A stretch of 64,000 nt of DNA from A07HB70 sp964512675 (GCA_964512675.1 CAZEJR010000003.1:62001-126000); one strand, 5' to 3'; positions 8,081-16,851 are shown, numbered from the stretch's first letter. Made by a program: numbers and translations. The notes: generated from the sequence alone by a model not told the origin.

Positions 8081-11005
8081 GTGACGACCCGCGAGTTCGA
8101 CGACACGACCCTGACACGGGTGGAGCCGTACGTCTGGGAGATCGCGCGCACGGGCGGGATGCAGGTGCCCGCGCGGGTGTTCGCGAGCGAGGCACTCCTG
8201 ACGCAGATCGGCGACGACATGACCCTGTCGCAGGTGCAGGACGCCGCACACCTCCCCGGCGTCGCCGCCTACACCGCGTGCCTGCCCGACGGTCACCAGG
8301 GCTACGGCTTCCCGATCGGCGGCGTGGCCGGTATCGACGCCGAGGACGGCTGTATCTCGCCCGGAGCGATCGGCTACGACATCAACTGCCTCCCCGCGGA
8401 CACCGACGTCCGACTGGAGTTTGGACGTCGGGTTCCGATCGCGGAACTCACGACACGTGTCGGTGAGGAACGGGCGACCGTCGCCGCCGGCGAAGACGGA
8501 GAGCACCAGTCGACGGTTCGACTCGCCACGGAATCGACGCCGACGGACGTGTACGAGGTGACGACGGCGGACGGCAGGACCGTCCGCGCGACAGCCGACC
8601 ATCCATTCCGGACGCCCGACGGCATGGTCGAACTCGGTGAGATAGCAGCTGGCGACCGGGTCCTCGTGAGTCCGTTCCGCGGGATCGAACACGAGCCGCC
8701 CGAGGAGTTCGTCGTGGTCGACGAGGACGACCTCGACGACGCCGATCCACAGCTGATCTCGTTCCTCGAAGAGAACGACCTCCTACCGCTCAGGTCGACC
8801 GACGACGCGCTCGCCCGGCTGCTGAAGCTCGCCGGGTACCACACCGGCGGCGGCTCGTTCTCCGGCGAACAGACCTGGTTCTACGGGACCCCCGACGATC
8901 TGGAGGCGATCCGCGAGGATATCGCCGCGCTCGGCTTCTCCCCGTCACGGGTCGACGAGCGGGAGCGCGACCACGAGGTCGACGGAACGGAGTTCGTACG
9001 CACCGAGCACAGCGTCAAGGTCGGCGCGCGCGGATTCAAGCGACTGCTCGCCGAGATCGGCGTCCCGACGGGAACGAAAGTGGAGAGCGAGTTCGTGACG
9101 CCGGACTATCTCGACCGGCTTGCCGACTGGCAGCGGGCGCTCTACCTCTCGGCGTTTTTCGGCGCGGAGATGAGCGAACCCTCGCCACAGCACACGAAGA
9201 ACCGCTACTGTCCGAAGGTCTCACAGACCCGGAAGCGGTCGGTCGCAGACGCCGGCGAGCAGTTCCTCCGCGAGATCGGAGCGTATCTCGAGAGCATCGG
9301 CGTCGAAACGAGTTCGATCGAACGGCTCGACGCGGCGTCGGGGGCCGACCGCGAGCGGCTGCGGATCGGAATCGACAGTCGCTCACAGAACCTGATCCGG
9401 TTCTTCGAGCGCGTCGGGTACCGGTACGGGACGGAGAAACAGCGGTCGGCGGTCGCTACGCTCCAGTACCTCCGGCAGAAGAAACGCGCAGTCGAGCGCC
9501 GAACAGAGACGGCCGAGGGGGCGCGGGCGCTCGCGGACGGCGGAACGCCCGTGTCGGAGACTGCCGGACGGTTCGATCTCGACCGCCGATTCGTCGAGCG
9601 GAGCGTCTGGAGTGGTCGGGACGGTCGACCGCGTCCGTCGAGGGGGTTCCCGGACTACGAGCAGTTCGTCGACGGCGTGGACGTCCGCGACGACATGACG
9701 GTCGAGACGACGGTCGTCTCAGTCGAACACGCCGGCGAGGAACGGGTGTACGACATCGGCGTCGAACACGAGGCTCACAACTTCGTCGCGGACGGGTTCG
9801 TGGTCTCGAACTGCGGCGTCAGGATGCTGACCACGCCGCTCGCGTACGACGACGTCCGCGGGCGCGAGGAGGAGCTGGTCGCGGCGCTCGCGGACAGTGT
9901 TCCGGCGGGGCTCGGCGGCGGCGGGGTCGTCGAGACGGACGTCGAGACGGTCGAGGAGATACTCGCCCGCGGCGTCGAGTGGGCCCGTGACGAGGGGTAC
10001 GCGGCTGCAGCCGACCTCGCACACTGTGAGGACGAGGGACGGCGCGTCGACGCCGACCCGAGCGCCGTCTCGCGGGAGGCAAAGGAGCGCGGGGCCGCAC
10101 AGGTCGGCAGTCTCGGGTCAGGAAACCACTTTCTCGAGGTCGAACGCGTCACCGACCTCTACCGGCCCGAGGTCGCGGCGACGTACGGGCTTCGCGAGGA
10201 CCAGGTGGTCGTACTGATCCACTGTGGCTCGCGCGGCCTCGGGCACCAGGTCTGTACGAACTACCTCCGGGCGATCGAGCGGGACCACGCCGACCTCCTC
10301 GAGCGTCTCCCGGAGACGGAGCTCGCCGCCGCCCCCGCCGGGTCACCTCTCGCCGGCGAGTACTTCGGCGCGATGTGTGCCGCGACGAACTTCGCCTGGG
10401 TCAACCGGCAGCTGATCACCCACCGGGTGCGCGAGACGTTCGCGGACGTACTCGGTGTCGACCCGACGGCGGTCGAGCTGCTGTACGACGTGGCGCACAA
10501 CGTCGCGAAGCTGGAGGACCACGAGGTGCCGGTGGACGGCGACGGTGTCGCCTGTGCCGACGCCGACGCCGTCGCCCGCGAGACGAAGCCGCTGTACGTC
10601 CACCGGAAGGGAGCGACGCGGGCGTTCCCGGCTGGTCGACCCGAGCTTCCGGGCGCCTACGCCGACGTCGGCCAGCCGGTGCTGGTACCGGGGAGCATGG
10701 GGGCGGGGAGCTACGTCCTCCGCGGGGCGCCCCGGTCGCTCGGACTGACCTTCGGGTCGACGGCTCACGGCGCCGGACGCCTGATGAGCCGGACGCAGGC
10801 CAAACAGGAGTTCCGGGGAGAGGACGTCCGCGACGAGCTGCGCGAGGGCCAGCAGGTGTACGTCGCAGCCGAGAGCGGCACCACGGTCGCGGAGGAGGCG
10901 CCGGGCGTCTACAAGGACGTCGACGAGGTGGTGCGCGTCTCGGACGAACTCGGCGTCGGCGAGACGGTGGCGCGAACGGTCCCGGTCTGCAACGTGAAAG
11001 GCTAG
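8081..11005 (+). CDS. rtcB: RtcB tRNA-splicing ligase with in-frame intein
   Basis: 974 aa precursor from the GTG at 8081 (VTTREFDDTTLTRVEPY). RtcB joins 2',3'-cyclic phosphate (or 3'-phosphate) and 5'-OH RNA ends during archaeal tRNA splicing, using GTP and Mn. The exteins are residues 1-102 and 578-974, giving a normal 499 aa ligase after splicing. The metal and guanylation motifs are present: GYDIN|CGVR, GSGNHFLEVE, HCGSRGLGHQ, AHNVAKLEDH and STAHGAGR (the guanylated His). The intein (separate entry) splits the enzyme immediately before the Mn-binding Cys, so the ligase should be inactive until splicing. Frame upstream of 8081 is archease shadow. Confidence 0.95.
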   Translation: MTTREFDDTTLTRVEPYVWEIARTGGMQVPARVFASEALLTQIGDDMTLSQVQDAAHLPGVAAYTACLPDGHQGYGFPIGGVAGIDAEDGCISPGAIGYDINCLPADTDVRLEFGRRVPIAELTTRVGEERATVAAGEDGEHQSTVRLATESTPTDVYEVTTADGRTVRATADHPFRTPDGMVELGEIAAGDRVLVSPFRGIEHEPPEEFVVVDEDDLDDADPQLISFLEENDLLPLRSTDDALARLLKLAGYHTGGGSFSGEQTWFYGTPDDLEAIREDIAALGFSPSRVDERERDHEVDGTEFVRTEHSVKVGARGFKRLLAEIGVPTGTKVESEFVTPDYLDRLADWQRALYLSAFFGAEMSEPSPQHTKNRYCPKVSQTRKRSVADAGEQFLREIGAYLESIGVETSSIERLDAASGADRERLRIGIDSRSQNLIRFFERVGYRYGTEKQRSAVATLQYLRQKKRAVERRTETAEGARALADGGTPVSETAGRFDLDRRFVERSVWSGRDGRPRPSRGFPDYEQFVDGVDVRDDMTVETTVVSVEHAGEERVYDIGVEHEAHNFVADGFVVSNCGVRMLTTPLAYDDVRGREEELVAALADSVPAGLGGGGVVETDVETVEEILARGVEWARDEGYAAAADLAHCEDEGRRVDADPSAVSREAKERGAAQVGSLGSGNHFLEVERVTDLYRPEVAATYGLREDQVVVLIHCGSRGLGHQVCTNYLRAIERDHADLLERLPETELAAAPAGSPLAGEYFGAMCAATNFAWVNRQLITHRVRETFADVLGVDPTAVELLYDVAHNVAKLEDHEVPVDGDGVACADADAVARETKPLYVHRKGATRAFPAGRPELPGAYADVGQPVLVPGSMGAGSYVLRGAPRSLGLTFGSTAHGAGRLMSRTQAKQEFRGEDVRDELREGQQVYVAAESGTTVAEEAPGVYKDVDEVVRVSDELGVGETVARTVPVCNVKG
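8387..9811 (+). other. Intein in RtcB (475 aa)
   Basis: The intein starts at Cys1 (CLPADTDVRLEF) and ends FVADGFVVSN before extein Cys. Block B is TADGRTVRATADHPF, and block F is VYDIGVEHEAHNFVADG. The penultimate residue is Ser rather than the common His. The central region holds a LAGLIDADG-type endonuclease: the first helix reads LKLAGYHTGGG with no acidic residue at the catalytic position, the second LYLSAFFGAEMS keeps a Glu. The insertion point matches the position I recall for the Pyrococcus horikoshii RtcB intein (before the metal-binding Cys). Confidence 0.92.
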
Positions 11006-11367
11006 CGGAACGAGCCGGGACCGCCCGGACCGTCCGGCCCCTCCGGTCCGTCGGGGTTCTGTGTGCCGGCGAGTTCGACGCGCTCGGGGTCCGGTCGCGG
11101 CTCGACCCGTTCGCCCGCTTCGAACCGAACGAAAGAGAGGTAGAACGGCTCGCCACAGCCGTCGGCGTCGTCGCGGGTGTCGACGCCACAGACGAACCGG
11201 ACGCCGTCTGTGTCGTCGGCCTCGTAGTCCTCGTCGGCTCCGACGTAGGTCCAGCCGGCGAGCGGGGAGGGCGTCACCGACTGGTCGGCGAGGTACGGGT
11301 CGCGCTGGAGCGCCGCGACGGCGCCACACCGTGGGCAGTGGTAGGTGACGGAGACACGGTCTGTCAT
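11002..11367 (-). CDS. Zinc-ribbon protein of unknown function
   Basis: 121 aa from the ATG at 11367. An N-terminal CPRC (YHCPRCGAVAAL) and a central CGVDTRDDADGCGE pair could bind zinc. A WTYVGADEDYEADDTDGVRF segment lies between them, and the C-terminus is a Gly/Pro/Asp-rich low-complexity tail. This looks like a haloarchaea-specific conserved hypothetical. It is convergent with rtcB and their stop codons overlap at CTAG. Confidence 0.7.
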   Translation of the reverse strand: MTDRVSVTYHCPRCGAVAALQRDPYLADQSVTPSPLAGWTYVGADEDYEADDTDGVRFVCGVDTRDDADGCGEPFYLSFVRFEAGERVEPRPDPERVELAGTQNPDGPEGPDGPGGPGSFR

Positions 11368-11404
11368 ACTCGGTCTACGCGCGTGCGATTGATAAACCGC
11401 CCGT

Positions 11405-11953
11405 CTACGCCGACGACGCATGGCTGGCGTAGGCGAAGTCGACACCGGCACGGGTCGCGGTCAGCTCGTCCGACTCCGAGTCGCCGACGAAGAGAGCGCG
11501 GGCCGGCGGGACACCGGTCGGTCGGAGCGCCGCGAGCAGCGGCCCGGGGTCGGGCTTGCGCGACCCGACCGTGTCGCGACCGACGACGACGTCGGCGGCG
11601 TCGGTCAGGTCGTGCTCCGCCAGCGCGGTCCGGACGGCGGCCTCGCAGTTGAGCGAGCAGACCGCCGTGGGGCGGCCACTCTCGGCGAGTGCGCGCAGGT
11701 CGGCGGCGGCGGGGAGACGCCACGAGTGCTCGGCGCCCCGACGCTCGTGGTCGGCGAGAAGCTCTGCAACAGCCGCGGCGGCGTCCTCGTCGGCGGCGTC
11801 GAGCGCCCCCCACGCCGTCTCCGTCGGCGGGACGTCGTGGGACTCGAGGATCGTCGCCGTCTCCGCGTCGACACGTGCCCAGTCGACGTCGAGGTGGACG
11901 ACGGTGCCGTCGAGATCGAAGACGACGGCGTCGTACCCCTCGTACCGATCCAT
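11405..11953 (-). CDS. HAD-superfamily hydrolase (phosphoglycolate phosphatase-like)
   Basis: 182 aa with the four HAD motifs in order: VVFDLDGTVV (nucleophile Asp), VCSLNCEA (motif II), GSRKPDP (motif III Lys) and FVGDSESDEL (motif IV). A short helical cap between motifs I and II (about residues 20-80) indicates subfamily IA, as in Gph-type phosphatases. Substrate not predictable. It is a monocistronic unit between the zinc-ribbon gene and a divergent surface-protein gene. Confidence 0.85.
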   Translation of the reverse strand: MDRYEGYDAVVFDLDGTVVHLDVDWARVDAETATILESHDVPPTETAWGALDAADEDAAAAVAELLADHERRGAEHSWRLPAAADLRALAESGRPTAVCSLNCEAAVRTALAEHDLTDAADVVVGRDTVGSRKPDPGPLLAALRPTGVPPARALFVGDSESDELTATRAGVDFAYASHASSA

Positions 11954-11997
11954 ACGTCGACATGGGCCGACGCCGACAAGACGGTTCCGCCACGAGT

Positions 11998-12025
11998 GTT
12001 ATACGACCCGACCGTCACCGGTCGG
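11998..12025 (+). promoter_or_regulatory. Promoter with inverted repeat before the PGF-CTERM protein gene
   Basis: GTTATACG (about 11998-12004) lies 25 nt before the ATG at 12028, as expected for a leaderless transcript. The interval contains a 7-bp perfect inverted repeat CCGACCG-tcac-CGGTCGG (12008-12025), overlapping the place where RNA polymerase would start. An operator role is inferred. Confidence 0.45.
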
Positions 12026-12027
12026 AC

Positions 12028-13266
12028 ATGATCGATCGAGACGGTCGACGACCCGTCGTCGCCCTCGTAGTCGTCGTGGCGGCGCTCCTCGCGGGGGCCG
12101 CGCCGGCGGCTGCACAGTCGGACGGCGATACGACCACGGTCACCGTGACGGTCGAGACGGTCGACGGCACGACCGTCTCCGGAGCGACCGTGGCCGCGAC
12201 GTGGGACGGCGGCCAGACGAGCGCCGACACCGCCGGAAACGGCAAAGTGTTCCTCGACGTACCGGTCGGCGCCACGGTCTCGTTCGACGTCGACCACCCG
12301 GACTACACCCGGAACTTCGCCCTCCGACGGACCGTGAGCGAGAACACCGGCGAGATCACAGTCGAGGTGACCGACGCGGTGTCGTTCACCTACCGGGTCG
12401 CCGACCGGCGAGGCGACGCCGTCGAGGACGTCCGCGTCGCCGTCGTCGACAGCGCCGGGCGGGAGGTCGCCGGCGGTCGGACGGGCGCCGACGGTCGGTT
12501 CGTCGGCCCGCAGATCGAGGCCGGCAGCTACGCCGTCCGGTTCACGAAGACCGGCTACCTGACCGTCGAACGCACCGAGGAGACGGGGGTCGCGGTGACG
12601 CGACGGATCGAGATGGAGCGCAGCGACGTCGTGCTCGCCGTCGACGTGCGCGACCCGCGTGCCGACGACGAGGTCGCAAACGCGACCGTCCGGGTGGGCG
12701 ACAGGACCGCCCGGAGCGACGACACCGGACGAGCGAGCGTCTCCGTGCCGGTCAACAGCGAGGTTCGAGTCGAGGTGACCCGCGACGGGTACGGCGACAC
12801 GGCCCGCGCGATCTCGGTCGACGAGTCCGACCGGACGGTCGAGGTCACGCTCTCACGGCTCCCGGGTCTCACCCTCGAGTCGGCGAACGAGCGCGTCGTC
12901 GTCGGCGAGTCGGCGCAGGTGACGGTCACCGACGCCTACGGCGACCCCGCCGCGAACGTCTCCGTCGTCGTCGGCGGCGAGACGGTCGCCGCGACCGACG
13001 GCGACGGCGAGGCGCTCGTACCGATAACGGAGGCCGGCGAGACGGAGATCCGCGCGCAGCGCGGCCGGACGGCGTCCAACCGGGTAACAGTCGAGGGTGT
13101 CTCCGGCGACGTCGCCGGACCCGACACCGGAACCACGACCGGCAGCGTCAGTACCGACCGCGACGGGGGGCTGCCCTCCTTCGGCGCCGCTCCCGGCTTC
13201 GGCGTCGTCGCGGCGCTCGGCGCTCTGCTCTCGTTCGCCTACGTCGCCGCCCGCTCGCGCAGGTAG
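12028..13266 (+). CDS. Secreted PGF-CTERM surface protein with carboxypeptidase-regulatory-like repeats
   Basis: 412 aa. There is a signal peptide at residues 1-30 (VVALVVVVAALLAGAAPAAAQS), then about four beta-sandwich repeats of the carboxypeptidase regulatory/PEGA type with recurring T-DxxG-x-F/V patterns. A Thr/Gly/Asp-rich stalk follows. The C-terminus is FGAAPGFGVVAALGALLSF plus a basic ARSRR end. PGF, hydrophobic helix and basic end form the PGF-CTERM signal, which archaeosortase A processes before lipid attachment at the cell surface. Likely an S-layer-associated protein; ligand unknown. The C-terminal codons overlap the convergent AlaX-like gene by 28 nt. Confidence 0.85.
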   Translation: MIDRDGRRPVVALVVVVAALLAGAAPAAAQSDGDTTTVTVTVETVDGTTVSGATVAATWDGGQTSADTAGNGKVFLDVPVGATVSFDVDHPDYTRNFALRRTVSENTGEITVEVTDAVSFTYRVADRRGDAVEDVRVAVVDSAGREVAGGRTGADGRFVGPQIEAGSYAVRFTKTGYLTVERTEETGVAVTRRIEMERSDVVLAVDVRDPRADDEVANATVRVGDRTARSDDTGRASVSVPVNSEVRVEVTRDGYGDTARAISVDESDRTVEVTLSRLPGLTLESANERVVVGESAQVTVTDAYGDPAANVSVVVGGETVAATDGDGEALVPITEAGETEIRAQRGRTASNRVTVEGVSGDVAGPDTGTTTGSVSTDRDGGLPSFGAAPGFGVVAALGALLSFAYVAARSRR

Positions 13267-14465
13267 GTCGCCACCTCGTCCGGGTCGGCACTCATCCCGC
13301 CGGCCTGTGCGAACGCCGCGCTCCCGCCACCCCCGCCGCCGAACTCCGCCGTCGCCGCGTCGACGACGTCTGCCGCCGGCACCGCGCCGCCGGAGGCGAC
13401 GGCGAGGAACGTCGCGCCGTCGCGCCCGACCGCCGCGACGACGCCGCCGTCGGCTGTGCCCCGCACCGCCTCGCCGGTCGCGTCCGTGTCTGCGTCGACG
13501 ACGCCGACACGCCACGAGACCCCGTCGCCTTCGACGGCGTCGAACGACGCGACCGTCCGCTCGACGGCGTCGCGACGGAGCCGGCTGACCGTCTCGCGCA
13601 GGTCGTCGCGCTCCGCGCGGAGGCGTCTGGCCGTCGCGGCGACGTCGCCCGGCGCCGCGTCGAGTGCCCGCCCCGCCGCGCGCGTCTGGCGGTGCCGTCG
13701 CGCGCCCGCCTCGTGTGCCCGCGGCCCGACGGCGAACTCGACGCGTGTCAGGCCCGCGCCGGGGTTCGACCGGTCGACGATCGCGACCGTCCCCACCTCG
13801 ACGGTGTTCTCGACGTGTGTGCCGCCGCAGGCCGCGACGTCCCAGCCCTCGACGGTCACCAGCCGAACCAGACCGCCGTCGGCGAAGGCGCCGGCCTCGG
13901 TCGCGTCGTTGAACGCGACGCCGTCGCGCGACCGCGCCGTCTCGACCGACACCGTCTCCCACGACACCGGGCGAGACTCCCAGACTGCGCGGTTGGCCAG
14001 GCGCTCGAGTTCGACCAGCAGGTCGTCGTCGACGTCGGTCGGCGTCGCGAGGTCCACCCGGACCGTCTCGGGCCCGATGTCGAAGCCGCCGTAGCCGAGA
14101 GTCTCACAGAGCTGTCGGCCCGCGCCGAACAGCACGTGGCTGGCGGTGTGGGCGCGGGCACAGTAGGTGCGAAAGTCGTCGTCGACGACGCCGGCGACCC
14201 GGTCGCCGGACACGAGGTCGTGGTCGGCGTCGAGGTGGTGCCAGACGCCGTCGTCGACGTCCTCCGGGGCGCGGCGGGACCGCGCCTCGCGCTGGACGTC
14301 GGCGACGGGGTGGCCAGCCAGCGTCCCACGGTCTGCGGGCTGTCCCCCGCCCTCGGGGTAGAAGTACGTCTCCTCCAGGACGACGGCGTCGCCGTCGACG
14401 GCGGCGACGGTCGTCTCGAACTCCCGGACCCGCGGCTCGGCGGGCGCGAGCGAGTCGTGTGCCAC
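13239..14465 (-). CDS. AlaX-like alanyl-tRNA editing protein with DHHA1 domain
   Basis: 408 aa from the GTG at 14465 (VAHDSLAPAEPRV). An N-terminal barrel domain (ETYFYPEGGGQPADRG) precedes the AlaRS-type editing domain with its zinc ligands HTASH and CGGTH. A coiled-coil follows, then a C-terminal DHHA1-like domain with the Gly-rich FGGGGGGSAAFAQAGG motif. Free-standing proteins of this build hydrolyse mischarged Ser- or Gly-tRNA-Ala. The catalytic aminoacylation domain of AlaRS is absent. It is convergent with the surface-protein gene. Confidence 0.88.
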   Translation of the reverse strand: MAHDSLAPAEPRVREFETTVAAVDGDAVVLEETYFYPEGGGQPADRGTLAGHPVADVQREARSRRAPEDVDDGVWHHLDADHDLVSGDRVAGVVDDDFRTYCARAHTASHVLFGAGRQLCETLGYGGFDIGPETVRVDLATPTDVDDDLLVELERLANRAVWESRPVSWETVSVETARSRDGVAFNDATEAGAFADGGLVRLVTVEGWDVAACGGTHVENTVEVGTVAIVDRSNPGAGLTRVEFAVGPRAHEAGARRHRQTRAAGRALDAAPGDVAATARRLRAERDDLRETVSRLRRDAVERTVASFDAVEGDGVSWRVGVVDADTDATGEAVRGTADGGVVAAVGRDGATFLAVASGGAVPAADVVDAATAEFGGGGGGSAAFAQAGGMSADPDEVATYLRERAAT

Positions 14466-14494
14466 GGCCCCCGGGTCGGAGGGCCACGACAAAA

Positions 14495-15025
14495 CTACTC
14501 CGTCTCGTCGACGAGTTCGACGGCGAGGCGCTCCTCTATCGCCCGGACGACCGAGCCCCCGACGCCGGCACGGGAGGCCCGGCCCTGCTCGACGGCGAGG
14601 ACGTCGTCCTCCGAGACGTCGAGTTCGGCGGCCAGCTCCTCGACGGTCAGGCCGGCGTCCTGTCGGGCCGTCTCCGCGCGCTCGCCGTACCCGCCCGCGA
14701 GGTACGGGAGACGGTCCTCCTCGTAGTCCGTGCCGCTCTCCTCCCAGTGTGTCGAGTCGCCACGCCCCGCGTCGTACATCCGCGCGGCGTTCTGTGCGGC
14801 GCGCTTCGTGCGGGTCGACTCGTCGTCGCGGCGCTGCCCCCGGTCGCGCCTGCCGTCCGACCCAGATCGTCTGTCGTCGTCGCCGTGAGGAGCACACTCC
14901 GAGCAGACGAGCAGCTCCGCCCCGGCGACGTTTGCCTTCCGGAGGCTGCCGGAGTCGCGGCCACAGAGCTCGCAGCTCTCGCCGTCGCCTCCGCCGCCGC
15001 CCCCGCCGGTGGAGTACTTCGCCAT
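14495..15025 (-). CDS. Multiprotein bridging factor aMBF1
   Basis: 176 aa archaeal MBF1: an N-terminal zinc ribbon (CELCG...CSEC, residues 18-42), a basic and charged linker, and a C-terminal Cro/C1 helix-turn-helix (LTVEELAAELDVSEDDVLAVE, about residues 125-150). aMBF1 contacts the ribosome and/or transcription machinery. The ATG at 15025 follows a TTTAAA box by about 25 nt, so the mRNA is probably leaderless. Confidence 0.9.
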   Translation of the reverse strand: MAKYSTGGGGGGGDGESCELCGRDSGSLRKANVAGAELLVCSECAPHGDDDRRSGSDGRRDRGQRRDDESTRTKRAAQNAARMYDAGRGDSTHWEESGTDYEEDRLPYLAGGYGERAETARQDAGLTVEELAAELDVSEDDVLAVEQGRASRAGVGGSVVRAIEERLAVELVDETE

Positions 15026-15047
15026 GGTCGTGCTATGAGCTCCGGCG

Positions 15048-15055
15048 AATTTAAA
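15048..15055 (-). promoter_or_regulatory. TATA-like box of aMBF1
   Basis: The minus strand reads GGGTTTAAATTCG, centred about 26 nt before the aMBF1 ATG. This is the spacing for a leaderless haloarchaeal transcript. Confidence 0.5.
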
Positions 15056-15179
15056 CCCGCGCACCGACGCGCCGGGCGGCCACAGAGCGCACTCCTCGCC
15101 GACGCCACCCTCCAGACGACCGTCACCCCCGAGATAGCCGTCGTCCTCGGTGTCGGCGCCGGCTATCCTCACCGTCCGT

Positions 15180-15613
15180 GTCCGGCTCACGCCGGAGCGT
15201 GTCTCCGACGACGAGGGCGACCGCGACGAGCACGAGCGCACCGACCACCTGACCGAAGTGGTGGTGGAGCCGGGCTCGCCGCTCGTCGGACAGACGGTCG
15301 CGGCGGTGTTCAGCCGGACCGACGCCCCCGAGACAGACGTCGACGTGGTCCGGCTCGTCCGGGGCTCGCGGACGCTCGGCGAGCCGCCGGCGCGAGACGC
15401 TCCGGGTTGGCGACTTCGCCTGCAGGCCCCGCGCGACACGGTGAGCGAGGCCGCAGCCCCGACAGCGTTCATCTGGCCGGTCGAGGGCCAGACGACCCTG
15501 TTCGTCTACGGTCCCGGCGGCCACCGGTTCCCGGACTACCTCCGCGTCGGCGCGCCGCTGCTCGCTCTCCTCTCGTGACGGCAGTCGGCATCGCCCTCGG
15601 CTTGGGGTCGTGA
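15180..15613 (+). pseudogene. Remnant of an SLC13-family permease (RCK_C domain plus last helix)
   Basis: Only decayed 3' parts of a transporter gene are left. One frame reads LTEVVVEPGSPLVGQTV, the opening of a TrkA-C/RCK_C regulatory domain, through about 15440. After an internal deletion the same frame reads TAFIWPVEGQTTLFVYGPGG and DYLRVGAPLLALLS, the conserved end of SLC13/DASS permeases. It then stops at 15578, while the natural ending (VTAVGIALGLGS) continues one frame over to 15613. Membrane helices 1 to about 10 are missing. Confidence 0.65.
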
Positions 15614-15653
15614 CGCGGCGAATCAGTAATGTGGCCCCGGCCCCCCAGCGGAG

Positions 15654-16601
15654 ATGGTGCCCGACGGTGAACCGACGAGCGTACTGTTGCCCACACTGAG
15701 GTGGAGTCCGGTCTGCGAGCAGGTGGCTGCCGGGCTCGCCCCCGAGGACGAGCTACTGGTCCTCTGTGACTCGCCAGGCGACCCCGTGGCCAGCTGTGAC
15801 CCTCCCCCGGGTGTCAGGGTACTCGTCGCCGGCGAGCCCGAGGGGTGCTCTGGGAAGGCAAACGCGCTCGCGTGCGGGATGGCGGCGGCGCAGAACAGCC
15901 GGTTCGTCTGGACCGACGACGACTTCGCGCGCGACCCGGACTGGCTGGAGGAGCTCGTCGCCGCCGGGCGGCGCGACGGGCCTGCATCTGCCGTCCCCTT
16001 CTTCACCGGCGGCGGGTGGTGGCGGCTCGTCGAGCCGTGGTACGGTGCTCTGTTCGCGCTGCTCGTCGCCCTCGGCGTCGGTCCCTTCGCCGACACGGCG
16101 TGGGGCGGCGGCGTGACCTTCACCCGCGCGGAGCTGACGGTGGACGTCGAGACGTTCACCACGGAGCTCGAGACCGTCCTGAGCGACGACTACCTGCTCA
16201 CACAGCGGCTCCCCTCGGTCCACCCGGTCCGGTCGATGGTGACGCCGGTCGAGGTGGCTGGCGACCGTAGCGCGGTCGTGAGCCGCGTCGTCAGGTTCGG
16301 ACGCATCCTCGGCGTGAACGAGGGGTGGAGCGGTGCCGTCGTGAACGTAGTCCTCGCCGGCGTCGGCCTCGTGTCCCCGCTCGTCGTCGCGCCGCTCCTG
16401 ACGGCGGCGTTCGTCGCCGTCTACCGCTTGCTCGGCGAACGGCCCGTCAACGCGCTGCTGGCGTACCCCGGGCTGCTGGTGCTCCCGGTCGCGGTCCTCG
16501 TGGCACGCCTCGTGCCCGAGTTCGAGTGGGCCGGACGACGCTACCGGCTGGCAGAGAGCGGCGCAGTCGAGGTCGTCAGCGGGCGGTCGGAGAGCGACTG
16601 A
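15654..16601 (+). CDS. Membrane-associated family 2-like glycosyltransferase
   Basis: 315 aa. The N-terminal GT-A fold carries the nucleotide-sugar region SVLLPTLRWSP, a KANALACGMAAA motif and the metal-binding DxD-like WTDDDFARDPDW. A segment with WGGGVTFTRAEL and DDYLLTQRL matches the acceptor/catalytic region of processive GT2 enzymes. Two or three transmembrane helices (near residues 130-150, 225-250, 260-285) anchor it. Product unknown; candidates are glycolipids or glycans of the cell envelope. It stands alone between a pseudogene and tRNA-Leu. Confidence 0.8.
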   Translation: MVPDGEPTSVLLPTLRWSPVCEQVAAGLAPEDELLVLCDSPGDPVASCDPPPGVRVLVAGEPEGCSGKANALACGMAAAQNSRFVWTDDDFARDPDWLEELVAAGRRDGPASAVPFFTGGGWWRLVEPWYGALFALLVALGVGPFADTAWGGGVTFTRAELTVDVETFTTELETVLSDDYLLTQRLPSVHPVRSMVTPVEVAGDRSAVVSRVVRFGRILGVNEGWSGAVVNVVLAGVGLVSPLVVAPLLTAAFVAVYRLLGERPVNALLAYPGLLVLPVAVLVARLVPEFEWAGRRYRLAESGAVEVVSGRSESD

Positions 16602-16766
16602 CCGCCGGGGGGATCGGCCCGGCACCCGCTCCGCTGCCGTCGTAGACCCTCCGTACGGTGTGCTGGTGACGCTCTGTCCGACACCGGGCCCGACCGTCGA
16701 GGGTGGCGGTGTCGGTCGAGCAGCCGGGACCGGTCGTCTGGCGACGGGGAGACCGCCCGAGCGCAG

Positions 16767-16851
16767 TGCGTGGGACCGGATTCGAACCGGCGGACCCCTA
16801 TGGGACAGCGCCCTCAACGCTGCGCCGTTGACCTGGCTTGGCTACCCACGC
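16767..16851 (-). tRNA. tRNA-Leu (anticodon GAG)
   Basis: 85-nt class II tRNA on the minus strand. The acceptor stem GCGTGGG pairs with CCCACGC. The anticodon stem-loop is CAGCG-TTGAGGG-CGCTG, giving anticodon GAG (reads CUC/CUU). The long variable arm characteristic of tRNA-Leu is followed by T-arm GCCGG-TTCGAAT-CCGGT. The discriminator base is A and CCA is not encoded. No intron. Confidence 0.95.

Noticed and set aside
11556..14726. 1056-codon plus-strand frame through the surface-protein and AlaX genes
   Set aside because: Arg-rich out-of-frame translation. The signal peptide, PGF-CTERM and AlaX motifs are in other frames.
15123..15524. Minus-strand frame with a hydrophobic segment (GALVLVAVALVVGD)
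   Set aside because: It lies antisense to the SLC13 remnant and ends in Arg-rich sequence. One hydrophobic run without other support is not enough for a gene.
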